NCBI GenBank assembly: GCA_910575695.1
Contig: CAJTGJ010000017.1
Span: forward strand, 1-64,000
Length of the DNA stretch: 64,000 nucleotides
Direction: 5' to 3'
DNA from: Oscillospiraceae bacterium
GTDB taxonomy: Bacteria; Bacillota; Clostridia; Oscillospirales; Oscillospiraceae
The notes below the pieces were generated by a model that saw nothing but the letters and a program-made list of their open reading frames with translations, was not told the origin of the DNA and made no database searches. Positions 25,452 through 34,700 of the stretch are shown here, in pieces (position 1 is the first letter of the stretch; each line of letters begins with the position of its first letter). The position numbers and the translations under genes were made by a program.

Positions 25452-25470
25452 GCCCCTTGGGCGGGGACGG

Positions 25471-25504
25471 AAAAATCCCCCGCCTGACGGTGGTCAGACG
25501 GGGG
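25471..25504 (-). terminator. Terminator of the stalk-domain protein gene
   Basis: On minus, CCCCCGTCTGAC pairs with GTCAGGCGGGGG, followed by ATTTTT. It lies eight bases after the stop codon. Confidence 0.85.
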
Positions 25505-25512
25505 AAAAGAGG

Positions 25513-26226
25513 TCATTTCAGGAACGCGTCAAAGATGAAGCAGCCGCCAGTACTCTTTTCGGGGGCGGTTCGGGTGAAGGAGAGCTGGGTGGTGTTCAGC
25601 AGATTGACCGTAAAGGTCTGCGGCACCTGTCCGCCAACCAGCTGATACTCGCCGAGAACCTGGCCGTTATCCCCCGTTACCGTGAGGGTGACGTCGGAAG
25701 CGGCATACGCCTTGAAGGTCAGGGTGCTGTACTTGCCGCCCAGGTTGAAGGACGTGGTGTGCTCCTTATCCTGCCACGTATAGCCGCGCCAGAATCCGAT
25801 CCAGTGGGAGATCTCCACACCGCCGGCGTTCGCGGTCTTCTTGTCGCTGTTCTGGACGAACTGGACCATGCCGTCGGTTTTGTAAGATGTATAGGGCTTG
25901 AAGCTCTCAATCAGGTCCACGCCCTCCACCGGGGCGCCCAGCAGGACGGTCTGGGTAGCGCCGTCCCACTCCACCGGCACGTCCAGGAGGCCAGCGATGG
26001 CACGGATGGGCAGATAGGTGCTGCCTTGATAGCTGATGGGATAGATGACGTTGCCTTTTTCGTCCTTCATGATCTGGACCTCTCCCTCGTACTTGACGCT
26101 GCGGCCTGGGGTGAGGTACGCCTGAATCAGCTGGGCCGCGCCGTTGGACGCGGCTGCCCCGATCACCAGTCCGCAGACCAGGGCCAGGGCCACTGCCAAT
26201 GTGGTAAATCGTGCTCCTTTTTTCAT
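25513..26226 (-). CDS. Secreted copper-amine-oxidase-N-like (stalk) domain protein with a C-terminal beta-sandwich
   Basis: 237 residues. A signal peptide (FTTLAVALALVCGLVIGAAA) is followed by a stalk domain with GNVIYPISYQGSTYLPIRAI and AGLLDVPVEWDGATQTVLLG, as in copper amine oxidase N-terminal domains. The second half (about 110-237) is beta-rich, starting SYKTDGMVQFVQ, with GGKYSTLTFKAYA; it resembles NPCBM-type carbohydrate-binding modules. I infer an extracellular cell-surface protein. The ATG at 26226 follows GGAGG; the longer frame to 26322 is not supported. It is monocistronic. Confidence 0.82.
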   Translation of the reverse strand: MKKGARFTTLAVALALVCGLVIGAAASNGAAQLIQAYLTPGRSVKYEGEVQIMKDEKGNVIYPISYQGSTYLPIRAIAGLLDVPVEWDGATQTVLLGAPVEGVDLIESFKPYTSYKTDGMVQFVQNSDKKTANAGGVEISHWIGFWRGYTWQDKEHTTSFNLGGKYSTLTFKAYAASDVTLTVTGDNGQVLGEYQLVGGQVPQTFTVNLLNTTQLSFTRTAPEKSTGGCFIFDAFLK

Positions 26227-26353
26227 AAAACTGCTTCCTCCTTCTGTCTTTCCGCAGGGGCGGCTGGACGCTGCCCCCGCTGGATTGCTTACCATTGTAC
26301 TCCAGTGTCCGGCGGATTGCAAGGAAAAATGCCCAAAACCACGGAAATGCCAA

Positions 26354-26707
26354 CCTTCCCCCCTCAGGGGGGAAGGTGCCCCCGAAGGGGGCGGATGAGG
26401 GGGAGCGAAAGCGGCGCGGAGAGGGAAAATGCTTTGCGCTGGACGGACCCACCCTCATCCGTCACGGCTTCGCCGTGCCACCTTCCCCCTGGAAGGGGGA
26501 AGGCTAAGGGCAAGGCCTGGTGTCCGTTAGCCTTCCCCCCTCTGGGGGGAAGGTGCCCCCGCAGGGGGCGGATGAGGGGGGGTGAAAGCAGCGCGGAGGG
26601 GGAAAATGCTTTGCGCTGGACGGACCCACCCTCATCCGTCACGGCTTCGCCGTGCCACCTTCCCCCTGGAAGGGGGAAGGCTAAGGGCAAGGCCTGGTGT
26701 CCGTCAG
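26354..26707. repeat. Tandem pair of a 177-bp palindrome-rich repeat
   Basis: A 177-base unit (26354-26530) is repeated directly at 26531-26707 with a few substitutions. Each copy begins with a GGGGGGAAGG-type inverted pair, contains GCCCCC..GGGGGC and a long near-complementary pair (GATGAGGG with ACCCTCATC, GCACGGCGAAGCC with GGCTTCGCCGTGCC), and ends CCTTCCCCC..GGGGGAAGG. The last copy runs into the hflX stop codon. It looks like a non-coding, MITE-like dispersed element. The stretch 26227-26353 upstream of it holds only the start region of the stalk-domain gene. Confidence 0.8.
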
Positions 26708-27966
26708 TTCTCCACAATATACTCCCCCACGCGCCCCAACGTCTTGGGGGTGCACACGGCGGTCACCTCAATGGCCTCGCCGTAGTCCACCTTCTCCACC
26801 TTGGCCTCCCGGTACAGCGCGTCCAGCACGCCGCCCTTGTCGTAGGGAAGCCGAAGCTCCACCCGGCGCACCCCGGCGTCCAGCCGCTTCCCGATGGCCT
26901 TCATCAGCTCGTCCAGCCCCGCGCCGGTTTTGGCGGAAATACATACCATGTCCTCCCCGTGGGGCAGGATGTCCCCCACAAAGCGGTCGCACTTGTTGAA
27001 CACCTCCAGCCGGGGCGTTGCCCCCGCCCCCAGCTCCTGCACCAGCTTGTCCACCACCGCCGCCTGCTCCCGCCAGCCGGGGTCGGAGGCGTCGATGACG
27101 TGGAGGAGCAGGTCGGCGAAGGTCAGCTCCTCCAGGGTGGCCTTGAAGGCGTCCACCAGCTGGTGGGGCAGCTTGGAGATGAAGCCCACGGTGTCGGAGA
27201 TGAGCACCGTGCAGGTGTCGGAGACCTCCAGCGTCCGGGTGGTGGTGTCCAGGGTGTCGAACAGCCGGTTGTTGGCGGGGATGTCCGACCCGGTGAGGGC
27301 GTTCAGCAGCGTGGACTTGCCCGCGTTGGTGTAGCCCACGATGGCGACGACAGGGACCTCGTTTTTCTCCCGGCGCTCCCGCTGGGTGGCCCGGACCCGG
27401 CGCACGTCCTTCAGCTCGTTCTCTAATTTTTCGATTTTCCGGCGGATCATCCGGCGGTCGGATTCAATCTGGGTTTCGCCGGGGCCCCGGGTGCCGATGG
27501 CCCCCTCCTGCCGCTCCAGGTGCTTCCACATACCCGTCAGCCGGGGGAGCAGATACTTGTACTGGGCCAGCGCCACCTGCAGGCGGCCCTCGCTGGTGCG
27601 GGCCCGCTTGGCGAAAATGTCCAGGATCAGGGCGGAGCGGTCCATGACGGTGGCCCCCAGTTCCTCGGTGAGCACCCGCTGCTGGGAGGGGGACAGGGGG
27701 TTGTCAAAAATGACGATATCCGCCCCCAGATTCTGCGCCAGCTCCCGGACCTCGCCCACCTTGCCCTCGCCGATGAAGGTGCGGGGGTCGGGGGCGGATT
27801 TGTTTTGCAGCACCGTGCCCAGGCACACTCCCCCCGCCGTGTCCAGCAGGGCGGCCAGTTCGTCCAGGGATTCGTCCGTGGCGTTTTCCTCCCGGGAGAG
27901 GCAGGGGGCGTTCAGCCCCGCCAGCACGGCGCGGTTGATTTCTTTTACTTTGGTTTCGTCAAACAT
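26704..27966 (-). CDS. hflX: GTPase HflX
   Basis: 420 residues. The N-terminal HflX domain (about 1-180) contains FDNPLSPSQQRVLTEELG and RSALILDIFAKRARTSEGRL, followed by the linker ERQEGAIGTRGPGETQIESD. The G domain has G1 VGYTNAGKSTLLNAL, G2/G3 around DTLDTTTR and LISDTVGFISKLP, and G4 FNKCD. HflX binds the ribosome and splits stalled 70S particles under stress. The ATG at 27966 is preceded by GGAAAGGA; a GTG at 27990 is less likely. Its 3' end lies in the 177-bp repeat. Confidence 0.95.
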   Translation of the reverse strand: MFDETKVKEINRAVLAGLNAPCLSREENATDESLDELAALLDTAGGVCLGTVLQNKSAPDPRTFIGEGKVGEVRELAQNLGADIVIFDNPLSPSQQRVLTEELGATVMDRSALILDIFAKRARTSEGRLQVALAQYKYLLPRLTGMWKHLERQEGAIGTRGPGETQIESDRRMIRRKIEKLENELKDVRRVRATQRERREKNEVPVVAIVGYTNAGKSTLLNALTGSDIPANNRLFDTLDTTTRTLEVSDTCTVLISDTVGFISKLPHQLVDAFKATLEELTFADLLLHVIDASDPGWREQAAVVDKLVQELGAGATPRLEVFNKCDRFVGDILPHGEDMVCISAKTGAGLDELMKAIGKRLDAGVRRVELRLPYDKGGVLDALYREAKVEKVDYGEAIEVTAVCTPKTLGRVGEYIVEN

Positions 27967-27991
27967 AGATTCCTTTCCGTGGAAAACCACG

Positions 27992-28672
27992 TCATTTTTC
28001 TAAAAATTCCAATACCCGCCGGTTAAATTCCTCCGGGCATTTGTTGGCGATGAAATGGTCCCCCGGCAGGAAGGCCAGCTCCGCGCCGGGGATGCTTTGG
28101 GCGATCAGACGCGTGTGTTCTGTTTTAATCATGTCCCTTGTCCCGGCGATTACCAGCGTTTTTGCGGTGATCTTGGACAGCTCCTGCGGAGGGACGTTGG
28201 GGTCGTTCACCATAAGGCCCAGCAGCTCGGCATTCCGCTTTGCGTCCTTGCTTTTTCCCGCGAACATCCGGGCCATCCGATAGCCCAGCTCAATGGGGAG
28301 CTGCACCGTGCGCTTCACGCCTTTGGCATCCAGGTTCGCGCCGTTCAGAATCAGCCTGTCCACCCGATCCGGGTGGACCAGCGCAAACACCATGGCGATG
28401 TTGCCGCCGTCGGAAAAGCCCAGCAAGTGGGCCCTGCCGATTTGATGTTCGTCCAGGAAGCCAAGCAAATCCTCCGCGAACTGGCGGATAGTAAAGGGGC
28501 GCTCTCCTCTTGGGGTCTGGCCGTGGCCCCTGGTGTCCAGGGCGTACACATGATAGCGCTTGGAAAACGCGTCTATCTGATGCTTGAAATACGCGCAGCT
28601 CTCCCCGTTGCCGTGGAGCAGGATCAGCGGCTTGCCCTGTCCCTGTTCCACGAAAAAATGCCTGATGTCCAT
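27992..28672 (-). CDS. Alpha/beta hydrolase
   Basis: 226 residues of compact alpha/beta hydrolase. The oxyanion region is LILLHGNGESCAYF, the nucleophile elbow is LLGFSDGGNIAM with Ser, the acid is in the AGTRDMI region, and the His is in LPGDHFIA. It resembles small esterases/peroxidase-like hydrolases; a specific substrate is not readable. It lies 25 bases upstream of hflX on the same strand and just after the HxlR regulator gene, so the three could be co-transcribed. Confidence 0.9.
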   Translation of the reverse strand: MDIRHFFVEQGQGKPLILLHGNGESCAYFKHQIDAFSKRYHVYALDTRGHGQTPRGERPFTIRQFAEDLLGFLDEHQIGRAHLLGFSDGGNIAMVFALVHPDRVDRLILNGANLDAKGVKRTVQLPIELGYRMARMFAGKSKDAKRNAELLGLMVNDPNVPPQELSKITAKTLVIAGTRDMIKTEHTRLIAQSIPGAELAFLPGDHFIANKCPEEFNRRVLEFLEK

Positions 28673-28682
28673 GGGTCAACCC

Positions 28683-29069
28683 CTATTCTTCCCTGTTTTT
28701 CCCGGCAATTTCCGGGGCCGTACCGCCCAGCTCCTCCAAATGTTCCTCGCTCCAGCGGAGCATGGCGTGGAGCAGGGGCGCGAAGCTCTCCCCCAGGGGG
28801 GACAGGCGGTATTCCACCCGGGGCGGCACCTCGCCATACACCGTGCGGCACAGGAAGCCGTCCTCCTCCAGCTCCCGGAGCTGGCGGGTGAGGGTGGTGT
28901 GGGACGCCCCCGCCAGCCGCCGCTGGAGCTCGTTGAACCGCTGGACGCCGTAGGCGGCGGCGTACCACAGAATCAGAATTTTCCACTTGCCGCCGATGAC
29001 CGACTGGAGGCGGCTCATGGGCTCGCACCGGGCCAGGGCGTCGGGGGCGGTGAATTTGTTGTCCGCCAT
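28683..29069 (-). CDS. HxlR-family winged-helix regulator
   Basis: 128 residues. The central segment reads GGKWKILILWYAAAYGVQRF with ELQRRLAGASHTTLTRQLRE and the wing RTVYGEVPPRVEYRLSPLGES, typical of HxlR. HxlR proteins are dimeric regulators often responding to redox or aldehyde signals, typically through a conserved Cys; here the N-terminal Cys in LARCEPMSRL may play that part. GGGAGG is upstream of the ATG. It lies 10 bases upstream of the alpha/beta hydrolase and divergent to a radical SAM gene. Confidence 0.9.
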   Translation of the reverse strand: MADNKFTAPDALARCEPMSRLQSVIGGKWKILILWYAAAYGVQRFNELQRRLAGASHTTLTRQLRELEEDGFLCRTVYGEVPPRVEYRLSPLGESFAPLLHAMLRWSEEHLEELGGTAPEIAGKNREE

Positions 29070-29185
29070 AAGGAATCCCTCCCAATGGTATCAAAAATGG
29101 GCGTATGGCCCGAAAAAGACCGTACTTGCGCTTCTTTTCCTCCAGGTGTATCCTGGGCGCATCAAACAGAAAAGGAGCGCTTTCC

Positions 29186-30121
29186 ATGCACTTTACCGGA
29201 ACCATCTGGCGGCCCCCCTACGAGGCCGCGTCCCTTCTGCTGGAGGTGACGGCGGGCTGTACCCACCACAAATGCAAGTTCTGCACCCTCTACGACGATC
29301 TGCCCTTCCCCTTCCAGATGTCCCCGCTGGAGGACATTGAAGCCGACCTGCTGGAGGCCCAGACCATGGCAAACTCCCCGCTGGACCGTCTGGCGGCGGC
29401 GCTGCAGGGCCTGCCCGCGGGGCGGACCTATGCCCGGGCGTTTCTCACCGGGGCCAACCCCTTTGTTCTGAAAACCAACCGCCTGCTGGAAATTTCCCGG
29501 CTCATCGGGCAGTATTTCCCCTCCGTTCAGTCCGTTGGCTGTTTCGCCCGTGTTACCGACATCGGGCTGAAAACCGACGGGGAGCTGGACAAATTAAAGG
29601 CGGCGGGGTATGACGGCCTCACCATCGGCGTGGAGACCGGGGACGCCCAGGCGCTGGACTTCATGGACAAGGGCTACGCCCCGGAGGATGTGCTGGCCCA
29701 GTGCCGCCGCCTGGACGCGGCGGGGATCGGGTACAATTTCTTTTACCTCACCGGCGTTTCCGGCGCGGGCCGGGGCCGGGAGGGGGCCGAGGCCAGCGCC
29801 GCCCTGTTCAACCGGCTCCACCCCCGGATCATTGGCTCGTCCATGCTTACCATTTACCCCAACTCCCGGCTTTACCGGGAGATCCAGGCGGGGAACTGGC
29901 GGGAGGCCGGGGAGCTGGAAAAGCTGGACGAGCTGCGCACGTTGATTTCCCGCCTGGAGATCCCCGCCACCTTCGCCGCCCTGGGGGCGTCCAACGCTTT
30001 CAACTTCCAGGGCAGGCTGCCAGAGGACCGGGACAAGCTGCTGGACACCCTGGACCGGATCTGCCGGGAGACGGGCGAACAGGAGCTGCGGGTGTACCGG
30101 GAAACCCTGCCCCACCTGTGA
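29186..30121 (+). CDS. Radical SAM protein (B12-less, COG1032-like)
   Basis: 311 residues. The [4Fe-4S] motif is GCTHHKCKFC with C-x4-C-x2-C spacing, as in several Elp3/MiaB-like radical SAM groups rather than the standard C-x3-C-x2-C. After it come LTGANPFVLKTNRLLEI, a beta strand with GLTIGVETGDAQALDFM, and IGYNFFYLTGVSGAG. No partner or substrate is evident. GGAG precedes the ATG at 29186; a longer frame to 29105 starts without a ribosome binding site. It diverges from the HxlR gene. Confidence 0.85.
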   Translation: MHFTGTIWRPPYEAASLLLEVTAGCTHHKCKFCTLYDDLPFPFQMSPLEDIEADLLEAQTMANSPLDRLAAALQGLPAGRTYARAFLTGANPFVLKTNRLLEISRLIGQYFPSVQSVGCFARVTDIGLKTDGELDKLKAAGYDGLTIGVETGDAQALDFMDKGYAPEDVLAQCRRLDAAGIGYNFFYLTGVSGAGRGREGAEASAALFNRLHPRIIGSSMLTIYPNSRLYREIQAGNWREAGELEKLDELRTLISRLEIPATFAALGASNAFNFQGRLPEDRDKLLDTLDRICRETGEQELRVYRETLPHL

Positions 30122-30125
30122 GCCG

Positions 30126-30629
30126 TCAGACCTTTTGCAGCGCCTCCACAATCTCCCCCCAGTACACGGTGTGGTAGTCGCGGTCGGGATACCACTTGTC
30201 CTTCACGTCCTCCGGCATGAGGGCGGGATCCATGGGCATGGCCATCCGCCTGCGGCACACCAGCACCAGCTCCGCCTGCTCAAAATAGGGCGCGCCGCAC
30301 TCAGCTGCCGCCGCGGTGAAGCCGCACTCCTTCACCTTGTCGGTGTTCCGGCCGCTTTTCGTGCCGCACAGGTTCAGCTGGGGGCGGTACTCCTCCCCGA
30401 AGAAGCACAGGGTGAAATACTCGTTTTCGTCCACGAACCGCTTGGTGTACCGCTGGGGGCGGATGTACGCGGTGGCCATGGGTACGCCCCACAGCACCCC
30501 CAAACCGCCCCAGGAGGCGGTCATGGTATTGCAGTGCTCCGCCGTCCCGGCGGTGATGAGCATCCACTGACTGCCGATGGCGGCAAAGGGGTTGAGGTCC
30601 AGGGCTTTGGGGTCGATGTTCCGAAACAT
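30126..30629 (-). CDS. Flavin reductase family protein
   Basis: 167 residues with a flavin-reductase-like split barrel: AIGSQWMLITAGTAEHCNTM, TASWGGLGVLWGVPMATAY and RPQRYTKRFVDENEYFTLCF. The family binds FMN and reduces it with NAD(P)H or acts as a flavin-binding redox protein. It is convergent with the radical SAM gene (the ends are only about 4 bases apart). GGAGG is upstream of the ATG. Confidence 0.88.
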   Translation of the reverse strand: MFRNIDPKALDLNPFAAIGSQWMLITAGTAEHCNTMTASWGGLGVLWGVPMATAYIRPQRYTKRFVDENEYFTLCFFGEEYRPQLNLCGTKSGRNTDKVKECGFTAAAAECGAPYFEQAELVLVCRRRMAMPMDPALMPEDVKDKWYPDRDYHTVYWGEIVEALQKV

Positions 30630-30686
30630 GGCAGGATACCTCCTATGTTTTATGGTTGGGCCGGTACTATACTATGCGGATGGGGG

Positions 30687-31214
30687 TCAATCCAGTTCCA
30701 GCCGGTAAAATTTCGCCGGAAAGATGACGCCGCTGTCCTCCTTGGCGTACTCCCCCATGTGGTCAAATACCAATCCGCACTTCTCCAGCACCCGGCCCGA
30801 CGCGGGGTTGTCCACGGCGTGGTGGGCGGCAAACCGTTTCACACCCAGCGTTTCATGGGCAAAGGCAATGACGGCCCGGACGCCCTCGGAGGCATAGCCC
30901 TGGCCCCAGCAGTCCCGGCGGATGGTATAGCCCAGCTCCCAAACCCCACCGTCCTCGGGCCAGGCGGTGGCACAGCCGACGATCTGCCCGCCGGAGCGAT
31001 GGACGAACAGGAAGGCCAAATCGTCCTCCGTATCGTCCTCCCCGTTCTCCGCCGCCAGGAGGAAGGCGCGGGTCTGTTCCGGGTCCGTATGCAGGGGATA
31101 GGTCTGGAAGCGGTTGACCTCGGGGTCGCCGGCCCAGGCAAAGACCGCCTCCGCGTCCGCCGCCGCGGGCGGGCGCAGGAGCAGGCGTTCCGTTGTGATG
31201 ATATGGCTGTGCAT
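30687..31214 (-). CDS. GNAT N-acetyltransferase (RimJ/RimL type)
   Basis: 175 residues. Starts HSHIITTERLLLRPPAAADA as in RimJ-like enzymes; the acetyl-CoA loop is RRDCWGQGYASEGVRAVIAF, followed by FAAHHAVDNPASGRVLEKCG. It would acetylate an N-terminal or small-molecule amine. The ATG at 31214 follows GGAGTGGAG; a TTG at 31229 is inside the ribosome binding site. It lies between the flavin reductase gene and rpmE on the same strand. Confidence 0.9.
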   Translation of the reverse strand: MHSHIITTERLLLRPPAAADAEAVFAWAGDPEVNRFQTYPLHTDPEQTRAFLLAAENGEDDTEDDLAFLFVHRSGGQIVGCATAWPEDGGVWELGYTIRRDCWGQGYASEGVRAVIAFAHETLGVKRFAAHHAVDNPASGRVLEKCGLVFDHMGEYAKEDSGVIFPAKFYRLELD

Positions 31215-31231
31215 CTTGCTCCACTCCAATC

Positions 31232-31270
31232 AAAAAAAGATAGACCCGCTGCCATGTGCAGCGGGTCTTT
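31232..31270 (-). terminator. Terminator of rpmE
   Basis: On minus, GACCCGCTGC / GCAGCGGGTC with an ACATG loop is followed by TATCTTTTTTT. It lies 13 bases after the rpmE stop. Confidence 0.88.
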
Positions 31271-31282
31271 GAAGTGACAGGG

Positions 31283-31483
31283 TTAGCCCAAACCGAACTT
31301 CTTGTTGAAGCGGCTGACGCGTCCGCCGGTATCCACCATCTTCTGCTTACCGGTATAGAAGGGGTGACACTTGGAGCAGACTTCCACCTTGATGTCCTTC
31401 CTGGTCGAGCCAGTTTCGATCACGTTGCCGCACGCACAGGTGATGGTGGTGTGGTTGTAGTTGGGATGGATGCCTTCCTTCAC
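31283..31483 (-). CDS. rpmE: 50S ribosomal protein L31 (zinc-binding form)
   Basis: 66 residues. Starts [19 protein letters not shown], then [20 protein letters not shown] and FNKKFGLG. The CxC and CxxC pairs are the zinc ligands of the C+ type of L31, as opposed to the zinc-free paralogue. It binds the 5S rRNA side of the 50S subunit. GGTGAATC lies before the ATG. It is monocistronic between a promoter and a terminator. Confidence 0.97.
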   Translation of the reverse strand: MKEGIHPNYNHTTITCACGNVIETGSTRKDIKVEVCSKCHPFYTGKQKMVDTGGRVSRFNKKFGLG

Positions 31484-31563
31484 GGGGATTCACCTCTTTC
31501 TGTCGATCAAAAGTCCAGGGGCGCTGGCGCTGTGCGCAACAGCCCCTTGTAAACGCAAATCGT

Positions 31564-31592
31564 ATGATATCATGTCCCGGCGGAAAATGCAA
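31564..31592 (-). promoter_or_regulatory. Promoter of rpmE
   Basis: Minus-strand TTGCAT (31587-31592) and TATCAT (31564-31569), exactly 17 bases apart. The 31484-31711 interval contains this promoter and otherwise nothing recognisable. Confidence 0.65.
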
Positions 31593-31711
31593 GGACTTTT
31601 TTCAAAAATCCGAATCTTTTCCGCTTCACTTGCCGCTCCACCCCGCGTCCCGCGCTGCTGCCGGGGCAGGGTCCGCTCCCCGCCGCCGCGAAAGGGCGAT
31701 TTTGCGCCCCC

Positions 31712-34700
31712 CTATACTTCCACCGCACGGCCCATGCTGAAAAACCACAGGTACCGGCGCTTGACGGCCACCCCCGCCGCCCGGGCCAGGGCCCGGGTGT
31801 AGGCGTCCAGCTGGGGGCGGTAGTCCTCCGCCCTGCGTTCCACGCCGGCCTCGGACACCCGGTCGGTTTTGAAGTCCACCACCGTCACGGCGCCGTCCTC
31901 CTCCACGAACCAGCAGTCCACCACCCCCTGGAGGAGCACCTCCTCTCCCGGCGGCGTCCCGTCGTAGTAGTCCCCCGCCGGAACCAGCAGGGAGAACTTG
32001 AACTCCCGCTCCACCCGGGGGGAGCGGCGCAGGCGCACCCCCAGCTCCGAGCAGAAAAACGCCAGGATGTCCAGGGGGTTCACCGCCGCCCCCTGCTGGG
32101 GGGTGATGTACTGGCCCAGGACCAGCCGGGAGATCTCGCCGTCGATGTCCGCCGCGCTGTCCGTGCGGCTGTAGTCCAGGTACTGCATCACCATGTGCAG
32201 GGCGGTGCCCTTCTGGGCGGGGGTCAGGGGCCGCTGGCCCTCGAACACCGGGCGGCGCAGGATGGTCTGGGGGGCGGCGGGCCGCAGCTCCACGGCGTTT
32301 TCCGCCGCCTCGCTGTCCTTTTCCCGGCCCTTGAGCTGGGTGGCGGTGAGCTTGGAGGGGATAGCCGCGCAGGCCCCAAAGGGGTAGCGCCAGGCCAGCC
32401 GTTCCACCAGCCCCGGGGGGACGGATTCCCCGGAGCGGGCCTGCTCCGCCTCCCCGCCCGAGCCCTGGGGCCGCTCGAAATCCGCCCCGGACAGCAGGCG
32501 GATGTCCCAGGGACAGCCCTCGTCCGCCGGGGGGGCGGGCCGGGGCCGGTCCAGCGCCGCCCACAGGGCGGTGCTGTCCCTCCGGCACAGCGCCGGGGTG
32601 AGCACCCACTCCGACATGGACCGGGCCGCCCCCATCTGCCGGGGGGGCGGGGGGCACTGGGCCTGGGCGGCCAGGGAGGCCAGGCTGTTCCCCCGTCCGT
32701 TGACGGTGGAGAACAGGATCAGCTTGTGCTCCGCCCGGGTCATGGCCACGTAGAGCAGGCGCATCTCCTCCGCCCGGATCTGGCGCTTTTTCCGCAGGGC
32801 CACCGCGTCCCGGGCCATGGTGGTGTACCGCAGGCCCCGGTCCCGGTCGGTGCGCTTGGGGCCAAGGCCCAGCTCCGGGTGGAACAGGACGGTGGACTTG
32901 GTGTCCGCCTCGTTGAACGACCGGTCCAGCCCGCACAGCACCACCACCGGGAACTCCAGCCCCTTGGATTTGTGGATGGTCAGGATGCGTACGCCCCCGG
33001 TCCCGCTCCCCGGCACGGGGACGGTCAGGCCGTTTTCCATCATGCGGCTGAGGTGGAGCAGGAAGGCCATCAGCCCCCGGTGCCCGCCGCTCTCAAAGCG
33101 GCAGGCCTCGTCGTACAGCGCCATCAGGTTGGCCCGGCGGCGGGCGCCGTCCGGCATGGCGGCAAACACGGCGGGCACGTCCAGCCTGCCGTAAACGTGC
33201 CACAGCAGGCGGTGGCTGCTCTCCTCCGCCGACAGCTCCCGCAGCTCCCCCAGAAGGGCCAGGAAGTCCGCGCAGTCCTCCTCCCCCCGGGCGGCTCCGG
33301 CGGCGAGGCAGTCGTACACCGTGCCCTCCCCCGCCGCCCGGAGGAGGGCCAGCCGGTCCGGGGTGAACCCGAACAGCGGCGAGCGCAGGGCCGCCAGCAG
33401 GGCCACGTCCTGCCGGGGGTTGTCGATGACCTGTAACAGGGCGATGGCCACGGAAATTTCTGTGGCGCCGAAAAACGCCTGCCCGCCGTCGGCGGACCAG
33501 GGGAGGCCCAGCTCTTCCAGGGCGGCGGCGTAGTGCCTCAGCACCGGCTTCGGCGAGCGCATGAGAAGCACGATGTCCTCCGCCCGGACGGGGCGGTCCC
33601 CGATGGGCAGGCCGCTGTCCAGGAGCGCCCGGACGCGGGCGGCGGCGGCACGGGCGGCAATCAGGTCCTTGTCCGTCTTTTCCTCGTCCCCGCCGCTGTC
33701 CCCGGACAGGGTGGACAGATCCACGCAGTCCAGCTCCACGCAGTACCGCCCGTCGGGGGCGAGGTCCGCCCGCCCCTGCCGCAGGGCCTCCGCGCCGGTG
33801 TAGTCCAGCTCCCCCACCGGGCGGGTCATGACGTTCCGGAAGATGAAATTCACCCCGTCCAGCACCTCGGGCCGGGAGCGGAAGTTGGCGGACAGCAGGA
33901 GCTTCCGCCCCTGGCCGGGCGCGGCCTGCTCCGCCGGGGGGAAGCGCTCGTACTTGTCCAGGAAGATCCCCGGCTCCGCCAGCCGGAAGCGGTAGATGGA
34001 CTGCTTCACGTCCCCCACCATAAACAGGTTGTCCCCCGCCGACAGCGCCTTGAAAATGGCGTTCTGCACGGCGTTGGTGTCCTGGTACTCGTCCACCATG
34101 ATCTCGGCAAACTGACGCCCCGCGTCCCGGGCCAGGTCGGAGGGCGTGCCGTCCGGGTTGGTCAGCAGGCGCACCGTGAGATGCTCTCCGTCCGCGAAGT
34201 CGATGAGGCGGCGGCGCTGCTTGAGCCGGATAAACGCCGCGTCAAACTCCGCCGTCACGTCCAGCAGGGCGGTCATGGCGGGGCCTACGGCCCGGAGGTC
34301 CTCCATGGCCTGCTCCGCTGTCACGTCGAACCGCGCCCCCAGGTCCGCCAGCTGGGCCTTGCACCGCTTGCGCAGGGCGGTCAGGCGGTCCTTCAGCGCC
34401 TCGTCGGCCCCTTTTTTGCGTCCGGCGCCGGGGAACTCCACCGGGAAGCAGCCTGCGGCGGCGTCCCAGCCCTGTTTCAGCCCGCCGCACAGCCGCTCCA
34501 GCCCCTCGATGGTGCCGTCCAGGGAGGCCCCGTAGTTGTGCTCCAGCGCCGGGTCGAAGGTGATCTCGTCCCGCAGCTCGGACATGGCCTCCCGCCAATA
34601 GTCCGCCAGCTGGATGCTGTCCTCCAGCAGGGCGCGGCCCCAGGGGGTGTCCTCCGGCCTGGTCCCGGCGGGCAGGACGAAGTCCCGTTTCCGCTGGGCC

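Noticed and set aside
26354-26707. Two repeats considered as a CRISPR array
   Set aside because: Only two units, 177 bases each, contiguous without spacers and palindromic throughout. No cas gene is nearby.
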